From Antrihabitans auranticaus (GTDB lineage: Bacteria; Actinomycetota; Actinomycetes; Mycobacteriales; Mycobacteriaceae): 64,000 nucleotides of DNA. The notes below the pieces were generated by a model. The model was not told where the DNA came from. It was given only the letters and a program-made list of their open reading frames with translations, and ran no database searches. A program made the translations under genes and the position numbers. Where the stretch lies: assembly GCF_016481275.1 (NCBI RefSeq), contig NZ_JAEMNW010000001.1:868001-932000 (forward strand). The letters run 5' to 3'. This document shows positions 52,551-59,701 of this stretch, piece by piece (the first letter of the stretch is position 1; the number at the start of each line of letters is the position of its first letter).

Positions 52551-52578
52551 CTGCCGACAGCAGTTCTGCTGACGGCAG
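52551..52578. promoter_or_regulatory. 28-bp inverted repeat upstream of the ClpP-like pair
   Basis: The arms CTGCCGACAGCAG and CTGCTGACGGCAG face each other around TT. All bases pair except one A/A position per arm and the centre. It lies 42 bp before the first clpP-like start. The outer TCTGCCG...CGGCAG half-sites resemble, as I recall, the PopR box of Streptomyces clpP3P4. It could be an operator or a hairpin in the leader RNA. Confidence 0.65.
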
Positions 52579-52619
52579 CACGAGCAGCGAAGCCACCGTT
52601 CGTGCGTCATCGTCGAAAC

Positions 52620-53234
52620 ATGACCACTCCCGAACGGCCTCCCCAACTCGACGCCAAACTTCGCACCCGACTGTTCGATCAACGCGTCCTCGTACTCGAC
52701 GGCGCGCTGGACGACGACAACGGCACGGTCCTCGCGACGCAAATGCTGTCGCTGGCGGCGGACACACCTGACCGTGACATCGCGCTGTGGATTCATTCCC
52801 CGGGCGGTTCGGTACCGGCGATGCTCGCCATCAGGGACGTCATGCGGCTCGTTCCATGCGATGTCACGACGCTCGCCCTCGGACTCGCTTGCAGCGCAGG
52901 ACAATTCCTACTCTCGGCGGGTACACCGGGCAGACGCTACGCTCTGCCGCACGCGCGCATCCTCATGCATCAGGGGTCGGCCGGTATCGGCGGTTCCGCC
53001 GTCGAAGTCGAAGTGCAGGCAGACGATTTGCGCCACACGCGCGACACCGTGCTGGGGCTCATCGCCGAGGACACCGGACGCGACCGCGAAACGATCTTCA
53101 ACGACTCGCTGCACGACCGCTGGTTCACAGCGCAGCAGGCACTCGACTACGGGTTCATCGACCACATCGTGTCCGATCTCGGCCAGGTGCTGCCGATTCG
53201 CATGCATCGCTTCGGACTTGCCGGGGTCCGGTGA
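52620..53234 (+). CDS. ClpP-like serine protease subunit, triad intact
   Basis: A 204-residue subunit of the ClpP peptidase barrel, used with a Clp ATPase to degrade proteins. Catalytic residues by alignment with E. coli ClpP are Ser92 (LACSAGQF), His117 (ILMHQG) and Asp166 (SLHDRWF). The oxyanion segment is HSPGGS (59-64). The sequence is distant from the housekeeping ClpP1/ClpP2, so this is an accessory pair like Streptomyces ClpP3/ClpP4. ATG 52620 is chosen. The stop overlaps the start of the second subunit (GTGATG). Confidence 0.92.
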   Translation: MTTPERPPQLDAKLRTRLFDQRVLVLDGALDDDNGTVLATQMLSLAADTPDRDIALWIHSPGGSVPAMLAIRDVMRLVPCDVTTLALGLACSAGQFLLSAGTPGRRYALPHARILMHQGSAGIGGSAVEVEVQADDLRHTRDTVLGLIAEDTGRDRETIFNDSLHDRWFTAQQALDYGFIDHIVSDLGQVLPIRMHRFGLAGVR

Positions 53235-53824
53235 TGAGCACCTACACCATTCCCAACGTGATCACGCGCAATGCGGGCGGCGAGCGGATCATGGACGTCT
53301 ACTCGCATCTGCTTGCCGAACGCATCGTCTACCTCGGCACTCCCATCGACACGGGCGTCGCGAATGCGCTCATCGCACAGTTGCTGCACCTCGAAGCGGA
53401 CAACGCCGACGCGCAGATCGATCTGTATGTGAACTGCGAGGGTGGCGATCTGTCCGCGATGCTGGCGGTCTACGACACGATGCAATTCATCAAGGCGCCG
53501 GTCGCGACTACGTGCGTTGGGCAGGCAGTCGCCGCCGGGGCGGTGTTGCTCGCGGCCGGCACAGCGGGCCGGCGCTCGGTGTTGCCGCATGCCAGGGTCG
53601 TGCTGCACCAGCCCGCAGCGCAGGGGCGCGGCACAATCCCAGACCTCATCCTGCAGGCCGACGAGGTAGTGCGCGTGCGCGGCGATCTGGAAGAGATTCT
53701 GGCAAGGCACACCGGTCAGGCCGTCGAGACGCTTCGCCGTGACACCGACCGCGACCGCGTGTTCACTGCCCGGGCCGCCATCGACTATGGGCTGGCAGAC
53801 CAGGTACTCGACGAGCGCGGCTAG
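53234..53824 (+). CDS. ClpP-like subunit lacking the catalytic serine
   Basis: A 196-residue ClpP-fold subunit, closer to typical ClpP in most of its length (DVYSHLLAERIVYLGTPID; DTMQFIKAPVATTCVGQA). The nucleophile position, GQAASMGA in E. coli, reads GQAVAAGA here: Ser is Ala100 (codon GCC). His125 (VLHQP) and Asp174 (DTDRDRV) remain. The oxyanion loop reads NCEGG instead of NSPGG. It is thus likely proteolytically inert and works only in a mixed barrel with the upstream subunit, as ClpR does in cyanobacteria and plastids. It is translationally coupled to the active subunit. Confidence 0.92.
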   Translation: MSTYTIPNVITRNAGGERIMDVYSHLLAERIVYLGTPIDTGVANALIAQLLHLEADNADAQIDLYVNCEGGDLSAMLAVYDTMQFIKAPVATTCVGQAVAAGAVLLAAGTAGRRSVLPHARVVLHQPAAQGRGTIPDLILQADEVVRVRGDLEEILARHTGQAVETLRRDTDRDRVFTARAAIDYGLADQVLDERG

Positions 53825-53827
53825 CGA

Positions 53828-54169
53828 TCAGGCGGCCTGCAGCAGTAGCACCGGCCCTGCTGCTGCAGGCCGGGCCCGATGCAGATCCGACGCGATCCGC
53901 CCGAGTACACCGGCGAGGTCCGTACCGAGCGCGCCCGCAACCGCCTCGATCATCTCGCTCGACGGTTCCTTGCGTCCCCGTTCGATTTCCGAAAGGTACT
54001 GGGGCGAGATTCCGGCACGATCAGCAATGTCGACGAGGCGCTCACCCTGCTCCGCGCGCGTGGTCCGCAAGCTGCGGCCCAACGCTTCACGCCACAGCGG
54101 CTGTACCTCGGCGACGGGCTTGTTCTCCCCGGCCTTCTTCTCCCTGTGCAGCGGAATGATCTCGGCCAT
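53828..54169 (-). CDS. ClgR/PopR-like XRE family regulator
   Basis: A 113-residue helix-turn-helix protein. The core LVDIADRAGISPQYLSEIER followed by GRKEPSSEM (about residues 45-73) closely matches ClgR of mycobacteria and Corynebacterium, the activator of clp genes, and PopR, which controls clpP3P4 in Streptomyces. The protein ends in QAA, an Ala-Ala tail like those that make ClgR and PopR Clp substrates. It converges on the ClpP-like pair, three bases separating the stops. Feedback control by its own proteolysis is the expected logic, by analogy. Confidence 0.87.
   Translation of the reverse strand: MAEIIPLHREKKAGENKPVAEVQPLWREALGRSLRTTRAEQGERLVDIADRAGISPQYLSEIERGRKEPSSEMIEAVAGALGTDLAGVLGRIASDLHRARPAAAGPVLLLQAA
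53834..53871. terminator. 12-bp-stem hairpin between convergent ClpP-like and regulator genes
   Basis: GGCCTGCAGCAG (53834-53845) and CTGCTGCAGGCC (53860-53871) form a perfect stem with a 14-base loop. It lies just after the second clpP-like stop and inside the last codons of the regulator. No T tract follows, so Rho-independent termination is uncertain; it may slow both converging transcripts. The regulator's C-terminal Ala-Ala tail falls in one arm. Confidence 0.5.
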
Positions 54170-54305
54170 GCTCCATTGTCGCCCTTCGATGCCGAGCCTG
54201 TCGCCAGGTTCCGCTGACGGCGAACTCCGGCAGTTCCCTGGGCTTCGTTTCGGGAGCAACGGCCGCGGGGTATGCCTTCTCGACGATCGACAGAAAGCGA
54301 CGACC
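54170..54305. promoter_or_regulatory. short intergenic region upstream of the ClgR-like gene
   Basis: No gene is supported in these 136 bases. They must hold the promoter for the XRE regulator (minus strand) and possibly for the small proline-rich ORF (plus strand). I do not see a clear palindrome or consensus promoter. Confidence 0.3.
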
Positions 54306-54467
54306 ATGACTTCGCCAGTTCCGCCAGACCCAGAACCACCGCGCCCGGACCCGATTCCGCCCCCGGCCCCGGGACCGGATCAGCCCCCGGTGCCGGAACC
54401 GCCGAACCCTACGCCCAACCCACCGGGACCGAGTCCGGATCCGCTACCGCCGGATCCGGTGTTGTAG
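54306..54467 (+). CDS. small proline-rich protein (53 residues)
   Basis: The ATG at 54306 opens a 53-codon frame whose product is about half proline, in repeats such as PPDPEPPRPDPIPPPAPGPD, ending PPDPVL. Similar Pro/Asp repeats recur in mycolata envelope proteins, but there is no signal peptide. A weak AGAAAG lies upstream. Proline codons are GC-rich, so such a frame could be fortuitous in this genome; the sustained PxP/PDP periodicity and the clear start and stop argue for a real gene. Confidence 0.5.
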   Translation: MTSPVPPDPEPPRPDPIPPPAPGPDQPPVPEPPNPTPNPPGPSPDPLPPDPVL

Positions 54468-54480
54468 GGCTTCTCAACGA

Positions 54481-54747
54481 CTATGCACCCGTGCGCTCGC
54501 GGTGCTTGCACCCCGGCCAGCAGCAGGGGCGACGCTGACCTTCCTCCAACTCCTCCTGGGTCCGCCGGATTCGTCGTTGTCGCGTTTCGTCTTTCTCGGC
54601 ATCCTCGACCCAGCAGATGAACTCGTTGCGCGCCAGGGCCGTGATGTCCTGCCACGCCGCCATAGCCGTGTCGTTGGCGATCAGCGCTTCCCGCAGATCC
54701 GCGGGTAGCTTGTGCACGACCCCGCCCGGTACTCGCGTGCTACTCAT
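54481..54747 (-). CDS. YdeI/OmpD-associated family protein
   Basis: An 88-residue protein matching the C-terminal OmdA/YdeI module: LPADLREALIANDTAMAAWQ, then NEFICWVEDAEKDETRQRRI and RRTQEELEEGQR. A Cys-rich tail (CCWPGCKHR) follows. Full-length YdeI proteins often have a preceding domain, which is missing here, but short stand-alone versions are common. The role is unclear; members are linked to stress and peptide-resistance phenotypes. ATG 54747 is the start. Confidence 0.78.
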   Translation of the reverse strand: MSSTRVPGGVVHKLPADLREALIANDTAMAAWQDITALARNEFICWVEDAEKDETRQRRIRRTQEELEEGQRRPCCWPGCKHRERTGA

Positions 54748-54792
54748 GGTTCACGATAACGCCGGTCAGGCGCCACCATCTATCGTCAGTCG

Positions 54793-55419
54793 ATGACCGG
54801 CAGAGTGCGCGACGTGATGATCGGTTCGGCGGATCCCGAAGAGCTGAGCCGGTTCTGGTCCTCCTTGCTCGAACTTCCGAGTGAAGGCCGCCGCGACCAG
54901 GCGGTGAAAGTTGCCCTCCGCGGCGACGTGGGGTTGCTCTTCTCGCCGACTCCATCGCGAAAGCAGGGAAAGAACCGCATCCACGTCGATCTGGCGTCCA
55001 CGACCACGGACCACCAAAAGACGATCGTCGAGCGGGCCCTACGCCTTGGCGCGGTTGCGGTCGACATCGGCCAAGGGTCGGTACCGTGGGTTGTGCTGGC
55101 CGACCCGGAGGGCAACGAGTTCTGCGTACTGGAGCCTCGCGACGAGTACTCCGACACCGGTCCGATCGCGGCCGTTGTCATCGACTCGCTGAATCCACCT
55201 GCGCTGGCGCAGTTCTGGTCGCGCGCACTTGGCCTACCGGTGGAACGCGAGCGCGCCGACTTTGCGTCGCTTCGGCAGAAGCCCGGATTCTGGGTGGAGT
55301 TTGTTCGAGTTGCCGAGATCAACACCGCGGGATCTCGAGTGCGCCTGGGTGTTGTCCAACCAGCGGGCGGTGTCGCACTCACCGACCCGGAAGGAAACGA
55401 GTTCTTTGTCGTGACCTGA
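54793..55419 (+). CDS. VOC family protein (glyoxalase-like, two modules)
   Basis: A 208-residue protein with two glyoxalase-like halves. Each begins with a short beta strand and helix (DVMIGSADPEELSRFWSSLL; AAVVIDSLNPPALAQFWSRA) and ends with DPEGNEFC/DPEGNEFF, the last beta strand carrying a conserved Glu. It belongs to the Glyoxalase_6-like proteins often found as resistance or unknown-function genes in actinomycetes. It stands alone, back to back with the YdeI-like gene. Confidence 0.82.
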   Translation: MTGRVRDVMIGSADPEELSRFWSSLLELPSEGRRDQAVKVALRGDVGLLFSPTPSRKQGKNRIHVDLASTTTDHQKTIVERALRLGAVAVDIGQGSVPWVVLADPEGNEFCVLEPRDEYSDTGPIAAVVIDSLNPPALAQFWSRALGLPVERERADFASLRQKPGFWVEFVRVAEINTAGSRVRLGVVQPAGGVALTDPEGNEFFVVT

Positions 55420-55481
55420 CCAGGCTCAACGTTGGTTCGGTGCCGGTTCGCCGGCGAAGTAGCTCATCAGGGCCCCGACGA

Positions 55482-56390
55482 TCAATCCTGCATCTGTGTG
55501 CGCAGGGTCGCGAGTGTCCGAGCGAGGATGCGCGACACGTGCATCTGTGAGATGCCGAGTCGCTCCGCGATCTGAGTCTGGGTGCAGTTGTCGAAGAATC
55601 GCAACAGCACTATGGTCCGGTCCCGTTCCGATAGACCCATGAGCAGTGGCCGAAGCGATTCATGATCTTCGACCGCCTCGAGCGCACGGTCGTAGTCGCC
55701 CAACACGTCGACAAGCGGCAACTGGTCGTTTCCCGCGCCGGCCGGTACATCCAGCGACATGGCCTTGTAACCCTGCCCAGCCTGCAGGCCCTCCGAGATT
55801 TCGGCAGGATCGCGATCGAGATGCCGGGCGAGCTCACTGATCGTCGGTGCACGTCCGAGTGCCTGAGACAAATCGCGGGTCGCCTGTGCGAGTTCGGAGT
55901 GCAGTTCTTTCATTCGCCGCGGCACCTTCAAGGCCCATGCGGCGTCACGAAAGTACCGTCGCACTTCGCCGGTGATCGTCGGGATGGCGAACGCCAGAAA
56001 CGCGCTGCCGCAGTGGGGATCGAACCGGTCTACGGCGTTCACCAGCCCGATCCGCGCTACCTGCATCAAGTCGTCTGCGGCTTCGCCGCGCCCGCTGAAC
56101 CGCTGCGCAATATGAGCGGCCAACGGCAAGCAACGCGTGATGATCTGGTCACGCACCAGCGCGCGCCGCGGATCGGCCCTGTCCAACTCGGCCAGTTCGG
56201 CGAACCGCTCGACCACATCGTTGTACTCATCGGACCGGCGCCCACCGCGCGCGGGCGCTTTCACTGGGTAATTGCTCCGAGCCGCTTTCCCGGGTGCCTC
56301 CGCCACGGTTACCGATCGAGGCGAATCGTCCTGCACATCCACGACGCTCATAGGAGAGCGCGGGCGTTCTGCCATCACAACGGCCGTCAA
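55482..56390 (-). CDS. SigB/SigF-type alternative sigma factor
   Basis: A 302-residue sigma-70 protein of the stress/sporulation SigB-SigF-WhiG branch. Region 2 is LPLAAHIAQRFSGRGEAADD followed by LMQVARIGLVNAVDRFDP; region 3 has GRAPTISELARHLDRDPAEI; region 4 ends TQTQIAERLGISQMHVSRI. The first 60 residues are a variable lead. The start is TTG at 56390, supported by AGGAGG five bases upstream. A promoter of its own class lies 33 bp upstream (56423-56447), implying autoregulation. It likely directs the CsbD-DUF4235 operon and works with the RsbW-like protein at 57701. Confidence 0.92.
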   Translation of the reverse strand: MTAVVMAERPRSPMSVVDVQDDSPRSVTVAEAPGKAARSNYPVKAPARGGRRSDEYNDVVERFAELAELDRADPRRALVRDQIITRCLPLAAHIAQRFSGRGEAADDLMQVARIGLVNAVDRFDPHCGSAFLAFAIPTITGEVRRYFRDAAWALKVPRRMKELHSELAQATRDLSQALGRAPTISELARHLDRDPAEISEGLQAGQGYKAMSLDVPAGAGNDQLPLVDVLGDYDRALEAVEDHESLRPLLMGLSERDRTIVLLRFFDNCTQTQIAERLGISQMHVSRILARTLATLRTQMQD

Positions 56391-56422
56391 GTCATCCTCC
56401 TGGTGAGCGAACCACTGCTGGA

Positions 56423-56447
56423 TAGCCCGAAAGGCGGTCGGCTAAAC
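56423..56447 (-). promoter_or_regulatory. SigF-type promoter before the sigma factor gene
   Basis: Read on the minus strand: GTTT (56447-56444), a 15-base spacer, then GGGCTA (56428-56423). This fits the actinobacterial SigF pattern GTTT-N15/16-GGGTAA with one or two mismatches in the -10. The -10 lies 33 bp from the TTG start. Confidence 0.6.
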
Positions 56448-56651
56448 CCGATTGGCCCCCGCTCGTTGGCGAGCACGAACAGGAGGTCGCCGACACGCCG
56501 CACACCCGAACCATCCACTCGTGATCGCCGGGCTCACGGGCCGGCCATGTGTAGACAGACTGCGAATCGGGTAGTCACATCGGAACGGCCGGCGTCACCG
56601 GATGCCGCGGAGAAGAGTCGAAAATGATCAGCGGACCCCTGAGCGACGCCG

Positions 56652-56873
56652 ATGAGTGAACCCAGGTCAGTGGCGACAGATGTCGATCTGCCGGTCTGCG
56701 CTCATTGCGGACGTCGTTTCGAGTCGCATTCCCGGGCGCGGGACGCGATCACATCGGCTCGTATCAACGGCTGGCTTTTCGAGGAGCTTTTCACCCTGTG
56801 CCCGGGGTGCGCGATCGCACACGTGAGCACGACACCGCTCGGCGACGGCGTCCAAGCACCACCCGCACAATGA
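56652..56873 (+). CDS. small putative zinc-ribbon protein
   Basis: A 73-residue protein with two CxxC pairs (CAHCGRRF and LCPGCAIAH) spaced about 31 residues apart, as in small treble-clef or zinc-ribbon proteins. The rest is polar. The ATG lies in the gap between the divergent sigma factor and DUF4235 genes. The function is unknown; a nucleic-acid or protein adaptor role in the stress module is conceivable. Confidence 0.6.
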   Translation: MSEPRSVATDVDLPVCAHCGRRFESHSRARDAITSARINGWLFEELFTLCPGCAIAHVSTTPLGDGVQAPPAQ

Positions 56874-56956
56874 CCACTCACACCCGGGATGACCACTCGC
56901 ACCCGGGCCGTACCCGAGTGCGAGTGATCGAAAGATCAAGAGCTACAGTAGTATTC

Positions 56957-57238
56957 CTAACGCAACGGCGGATCATCGCCGACGACGCTGCGATAACCGC
57001 GAGCCGTGATGCGCGCAGTCATTGCTCGCATCACCGCAATGGTGGCACCCTGCGCAGCCGCCGCAAGCAGCACTATCGACACCGAGCGCGATAGGTCCTG
57101 CGGCTGCGGTGGTCCTTCATGATCCGAGCCGAACCGCGACCAGAGGCGCGTGACGAGTGCGCCTGCCGCCATACTTCCGACGACACTCGCGACAACTTCG
57201 ACGATCCGATACGCGGTGTGAGTACTCGTTGCTGCCAT
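56957..57238 (-). CDS. DUF4235 family membrane protein
   Basis: A 93-residue protein with two hydrophobic segments (IVEVVASVVGSMAAGALV; SIVLLAAAAQGATIAVM) and the DUF4235 pattern LWSRFG...PPQP between them, ending in AMTARITARGY. The role is unknown; the family is common in stress-induced operons of actinomycetes. It starts 23 bases after the CsbD-like stop and is probably co-transcribed from the SigF-type promoter at 57547-57572. Confidence 0.8.
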   Translation of the reverse strand: MAATSTHTAYRIVEVVASVVGSMAAGALVTRLWSRFGSDHEGPPQPQDLSRSVSIVLLAAAAQGATIAVMRAMTARITARGYRSVVGDDPPLR

Positions 57239-57261
57239 GACAACTCGCTTCTCTTGGGGCG

Positions 57262-57498
57262 TTATTGCTCGGCGCGCTGCCTTGCTTCGTCGATCTTCGC
57301 TTCTCCGCGTGCTTCTTCTGCCTGCGCCTCACGTTTTGCTGCTTCGCGCTGATTCTCGGCCTTGTCCTGCTGCGCCTCGCCTTCGCGCGCCAATGAATCG
57401 TTGCCGAGTACGTTTCCAGCAGCTTCCTTGACCGCACCCTTGACGCCCTCGACTGCGCCCTTCACGCCTTCGGCGGGTCCACTGTTTTCGTCAGCCAT
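57262..57498 (-). CDS. CsbD-like stress protein
   Basis: A 78-residue, highly charged hydrophilic protein. KGAVEGVKGAVKEAAGNVLG matches the CsbD/microaggregate-binding protein family, whose members are strongly induced by general stress. An Ala/Glu/Arg-rich helical tail follows (EAAKREAQAEEARGEAKI). ATG 57498 has GGAG six bases upstream. A consensus SigF-type promoter lies 49 bp upstream, matching the B. subtilis precedent where csbD depends on SigB. Confidence 0.88.
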   Translation of the reverse strand: MADENSGPAEGVKGAVEGVKGAVKEAAGNVLGNDSLAREGEAQQDKAENQREAAKREAQAEEARGEAKIDEARQRAEQ

Positions 57499-57546
57499 GT
57501 CAACTCCTTCAGTTTGCATCGCGCCTGCGTGGCGCATCATCCATCG

Positions 57547-57572
57547 GTACCCATTTCGAGCTCGCACGAAAC
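57547..57572 (-). promoter_or_regulatory. SigF-type promoter before the CsbD-like gene
   Basis: Read on the minus strand: GTTT (57572-57569), a 16-base spacer, then GGGTAC (57552-57547). This matches the SigF/SigB-class consensus GTTT-N15/16-GGGTAA closely. It precedes the CsbD-like gene by 49 bp. Confidence 0.75.
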
Positions 57573-57700
57573 GTTCGGTATCTCTTGAAGTTCCGAGGTA
57601 TCAGCTGGTCAGCACGGCGACGGATTTAACTTGTCCGATTGAACTGGCGCAAAGGGGGTACTTCTAACGTCGATCGGGACCGAACCGAACAAAGTTGAAG

Positions 57701-58099
57701 ATGTCTAACTTTCGCGCCGCAGAACCGACCTCGAGCCCACTCGGTGTCGCGACCCTGCGCGCTCGTTTGCACGCATGGCTGCGCGAACATGTCGTTGCCG
57801 ATTCCGAGATGCTCGACGATTGCGTTCTCGCCGCGAACGAGGCGCTGGCAAATGTTGTCGAGCATGCGTATTCGGATTGGGCCGAACCCGGCCCCGCCGA
57901 CATCTCCGCCGACTACGACTCCGAATTGCACTGTCTGACAGTGATTGTGTCCGATTCCGGCCATTGGCACGAGCCCCTTCCGGACCCAATGAAATTGCGG
58001 CGCCGCGGAATTCCCCTGATGCGGGCCATCTCCGACAAGATTGCCATCGCCACTACCGATCACGGCACAGTCGTCGAAATGCGTTGGCGGACACAATGA
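57701..58099 (+). CDS. RsbW-like anti-sigma factor/ATPase
   Basis: A 132-residue GHKL ATPase-fold protein of the RsbW/SpoIIAB type (HATPase_c_2). The N-box is LAANEALANVVEHAY. The later ATP-lid motifs are DSGHWHEP and RRRGIPLMRAISDKI. Such proteins bind and inhibit SigB/SigF-type sigma factors and phosphorylate an antagonist; no antagonist gene is nearby. ATG 57701 is chosen over TTG 57695. A GGGTA at 57656-57660 with GATT 15 bases upstream may be a weak SigF-type promoter. Confidence 0.85.
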   Translation: MSNFRAAEPTSSPLGVATLRARLHAWLREHVVADSEMLDDCVLAANEALANVVEHAYSDWAEPGPADISADYDSELHCLTVIVSDSGHWHEPLPDPMKLRRRGIPLMRAISDKIAIATTDHGTVVEMRWRTQ

Positions 58100-58115
58100 G
58101 TTCGAGCCCGGGCAC

Positions 58116-58613
58116 TCAGGCGTTCTGCCGCTCCGCACGCTCACGAACCAATTCCTCGACCGCACTCGGCAACGTCGTCTCGAAATCGATCAATTTCGCC
58201 CACGTCGGAGTCACCACGATCCGGACCATGCCGTCGTAGAGCGAACGCACCTCCGCCTCCCATTCGACTCGCTGCTCAGCCGTCATCTCGTACGTGCCGT
58301 TCATCGTGAGGTACTCCTCCGGGATGCCCTCGACGACGTCCAGCTCCACTCGGCCGCGCACCAGCAGGATCTTCGGTGGGTGAACTTCGGTGTCGATCGT
58401 GAGAGCCACCATCGGGTTCGCTCGCAATGCATGCAATTTCGGGGCGTTTTTCGACGTGCACAGCACGATCTGCGAACCGTTCCACGTGAACGCAATGGGG
58501 ACGCTGCGGGGTGTGCCGTCCTTGGCGACATACGCCAACCTCGCCAGATCGCGCGCCAGCATCTCCCGGCTGAGCGGCCGGTTCAGGACCTCGGAGATCT
58601 CGTTCGGTTCCAT
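58116..58613 (-). CDS. pyridoxamine 5'-phosphate oxidase-fold (FMN/F420-binding) protein
   Basis: A 165-residue split-barrel protein. The typical ARLAYVAKDGTPRSVPIAFTWNG opens the FMN/F420-binding fold, followed by MVALTIDTEVHPPKILLVRGRVEL and the C-terminal RIVVTPTWAKLIDFETTLP. Members bind FMN or F420 and reduce small molecules; actinobacterial versions are frequently F420-dependent and stress-regulated. ATG 58613 has GGAGG six bases upstream, so the longer frame is rejected. It converges on the RsbW-like gene. Confidence 0.85.
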   Translation of the reverse strand: MEPNEISEVLNRPLSREMLARDLARLAYVAKDGTPRSVPIAFTWNGSQIVLCTSKNAPKLHALRANPMVALTIDTEVHPPKILLVRGRVELDVVEGIPEEYLTMNGTYEMTAEQRVEWEAEVRSLYDGMVRIVVTPTWAKLIDFETTLPSAVEELVRERAERQNA

Positions 58614-58825
58614 GACTGTTCCTCCCTGTTGTCGTTCCCTCGTGGTGTTGCTGTCTCTGAGACGGAGCCGCTGCGGCGATCTCGACACCTCGCCGATTCG
58701 ATTCTCGTCCGATTTCGCTGGGCCCCCGTCGCACCTTCGCGACCAGGCAGAAAATGGTTGGACGGGTTTCGGTTTGGCTTGCTACCGTGCGCGGGACCGT
58801 GAAATCACGCAAGGAGGTGAGACCC

Positions 58826-58879
58826 ATGAACGCAGTAACCAGGTGGGCGCTCCCACTCGTGTGCACGGTCGGCGATTGA
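58826..58879 (+). CDS. 17-residue ORF with ideal Shine-Dalgarno
   Basis: ATG 58826 follows AAGGAGGTGA at five bases, the best ribosome binding site in the window, and encodes MNAVTRWALPLVCTVGD before TGA. It lies 53 bp before the hydrolase ATG at 58933. The peptide has a hydrophobic middle with one Cys. It may be a leader peptide for attenuation or translational coupling, a small membrane-active peptide, or a modified-peptide precursor; nothing in the context decides. The signal quality makes random occurrence unlikely. Confidence 0.6.
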   Translation: MNAVTRWALPLVCTVGD

Positions 58880-58932
58880 CGTAGACGTCGCCGGGAGCGC
58901 CTGAACAAACGGCACCCCCGAAAGGCAATACC

Positions 58933-59694
58933 ATGCCATTCACCTCTGAGACATCGTCGAACGGTGTCCTCGAACGTAATTTCACTCTCGACGAGATCAC
59001 CGGCGTGCTCTGGACGCCCACGTCCCGAACTGTCGGCGCTCCGCTGCTTCTGGCAGGGCACACCGGCGGTATGCACAAGAAGGCGCCCGGGCTCGTGGCC
59101 AGTGCGCTCCAGAGCGTCACTACCAACGGGTACACCGTCGCCGCCATCGACGCGCCCGGACATGGTGACCGGCCGCGCAACCGCCAGGACCAACAAAGGG
59201 CCGACGCGATCCATCAGGCCCTTGCGGCGGGCGAGCCGATCGCCCCGATCGTCATCGAGTTCAACAGATCGCTGGCAGAGCGTGCGGTGCCGGAATGGCA
59301 GGCGACCTTGGACGCCCTGCAGGCGCTGCCGGAGATCGGCGTGGACGCGCCGGTCGGCTACGGCGGCGTGTCGCTGGGTGTCGTCACGGGCGTGCTGTTG
59401 GCGCCGGTCGAACCCAGGATTGCCGCCATGTGCTTCGGTGGCGTCTTCGTAGACGACGCTCTCGTCGAAGCTGCACGGCGGATCACCATCCCGGTCGAGT
59501 ACCGGATTCCTTGGGACGATGAACAATTCGACCGATCAACCGCGATCGCGTTGTTCGACGCCTTCGGCTCGAAAGAGAAGACGTTGCACGCCCACTCGGG
59601 TCGGCACTACCCGGTGCCCGACTACGAGCGCGACAGCTCGGACCGGTTCTTCGCCCGCCACCTCGGTCGGGCCCCCGAACCTGCTTCGATCTGA
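58933..59694 (+). CDS. alpha/beta hydrolase
   Basis: A 253-residue hydrolase. The oxyanion loop region is LLAGHTGGMHK, the nucleophile elbow GYGGVSLGVVTG (Ser about residue 143), and the terminal His is in HAHSGRHYPVP. An APGHGDRP segment is typical of this fold. It resembles dienelactone-hydrolase- or carboxylesterase-like proteins; the substrate is unknown. AAAGG precedes ATG 58933. It is followed at once by the strong terminator at 59702, so it is the end of its transcript, probably a dicistronic one with the 17-codon ORF. Confidence 0.82.
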   Translation: MPFTSETSSNGVLERNFTLDEITGVLWTPTSRTVGAPLLLAGHTGGMHKKAPGLVASALQSVTTNGYTVAAIDAPGHGDRPRNRQDQQRADAIHQALAAGEPIAPIVIEFNRSLAERAVPEWQATLDALQALPEIGVDAPVGYGGVSLGVVTGVLLAPVEPRIAAMCFGGVFVDDALVEAARRITIPVEYRIPWDDEQFDRSTAIALFDAFGSKEKTLHAHSGRHYPVPDYERDSSDRFFARHLGRAPEPASI

Positions 59695-59701
59695 CGTGAA
59701 C

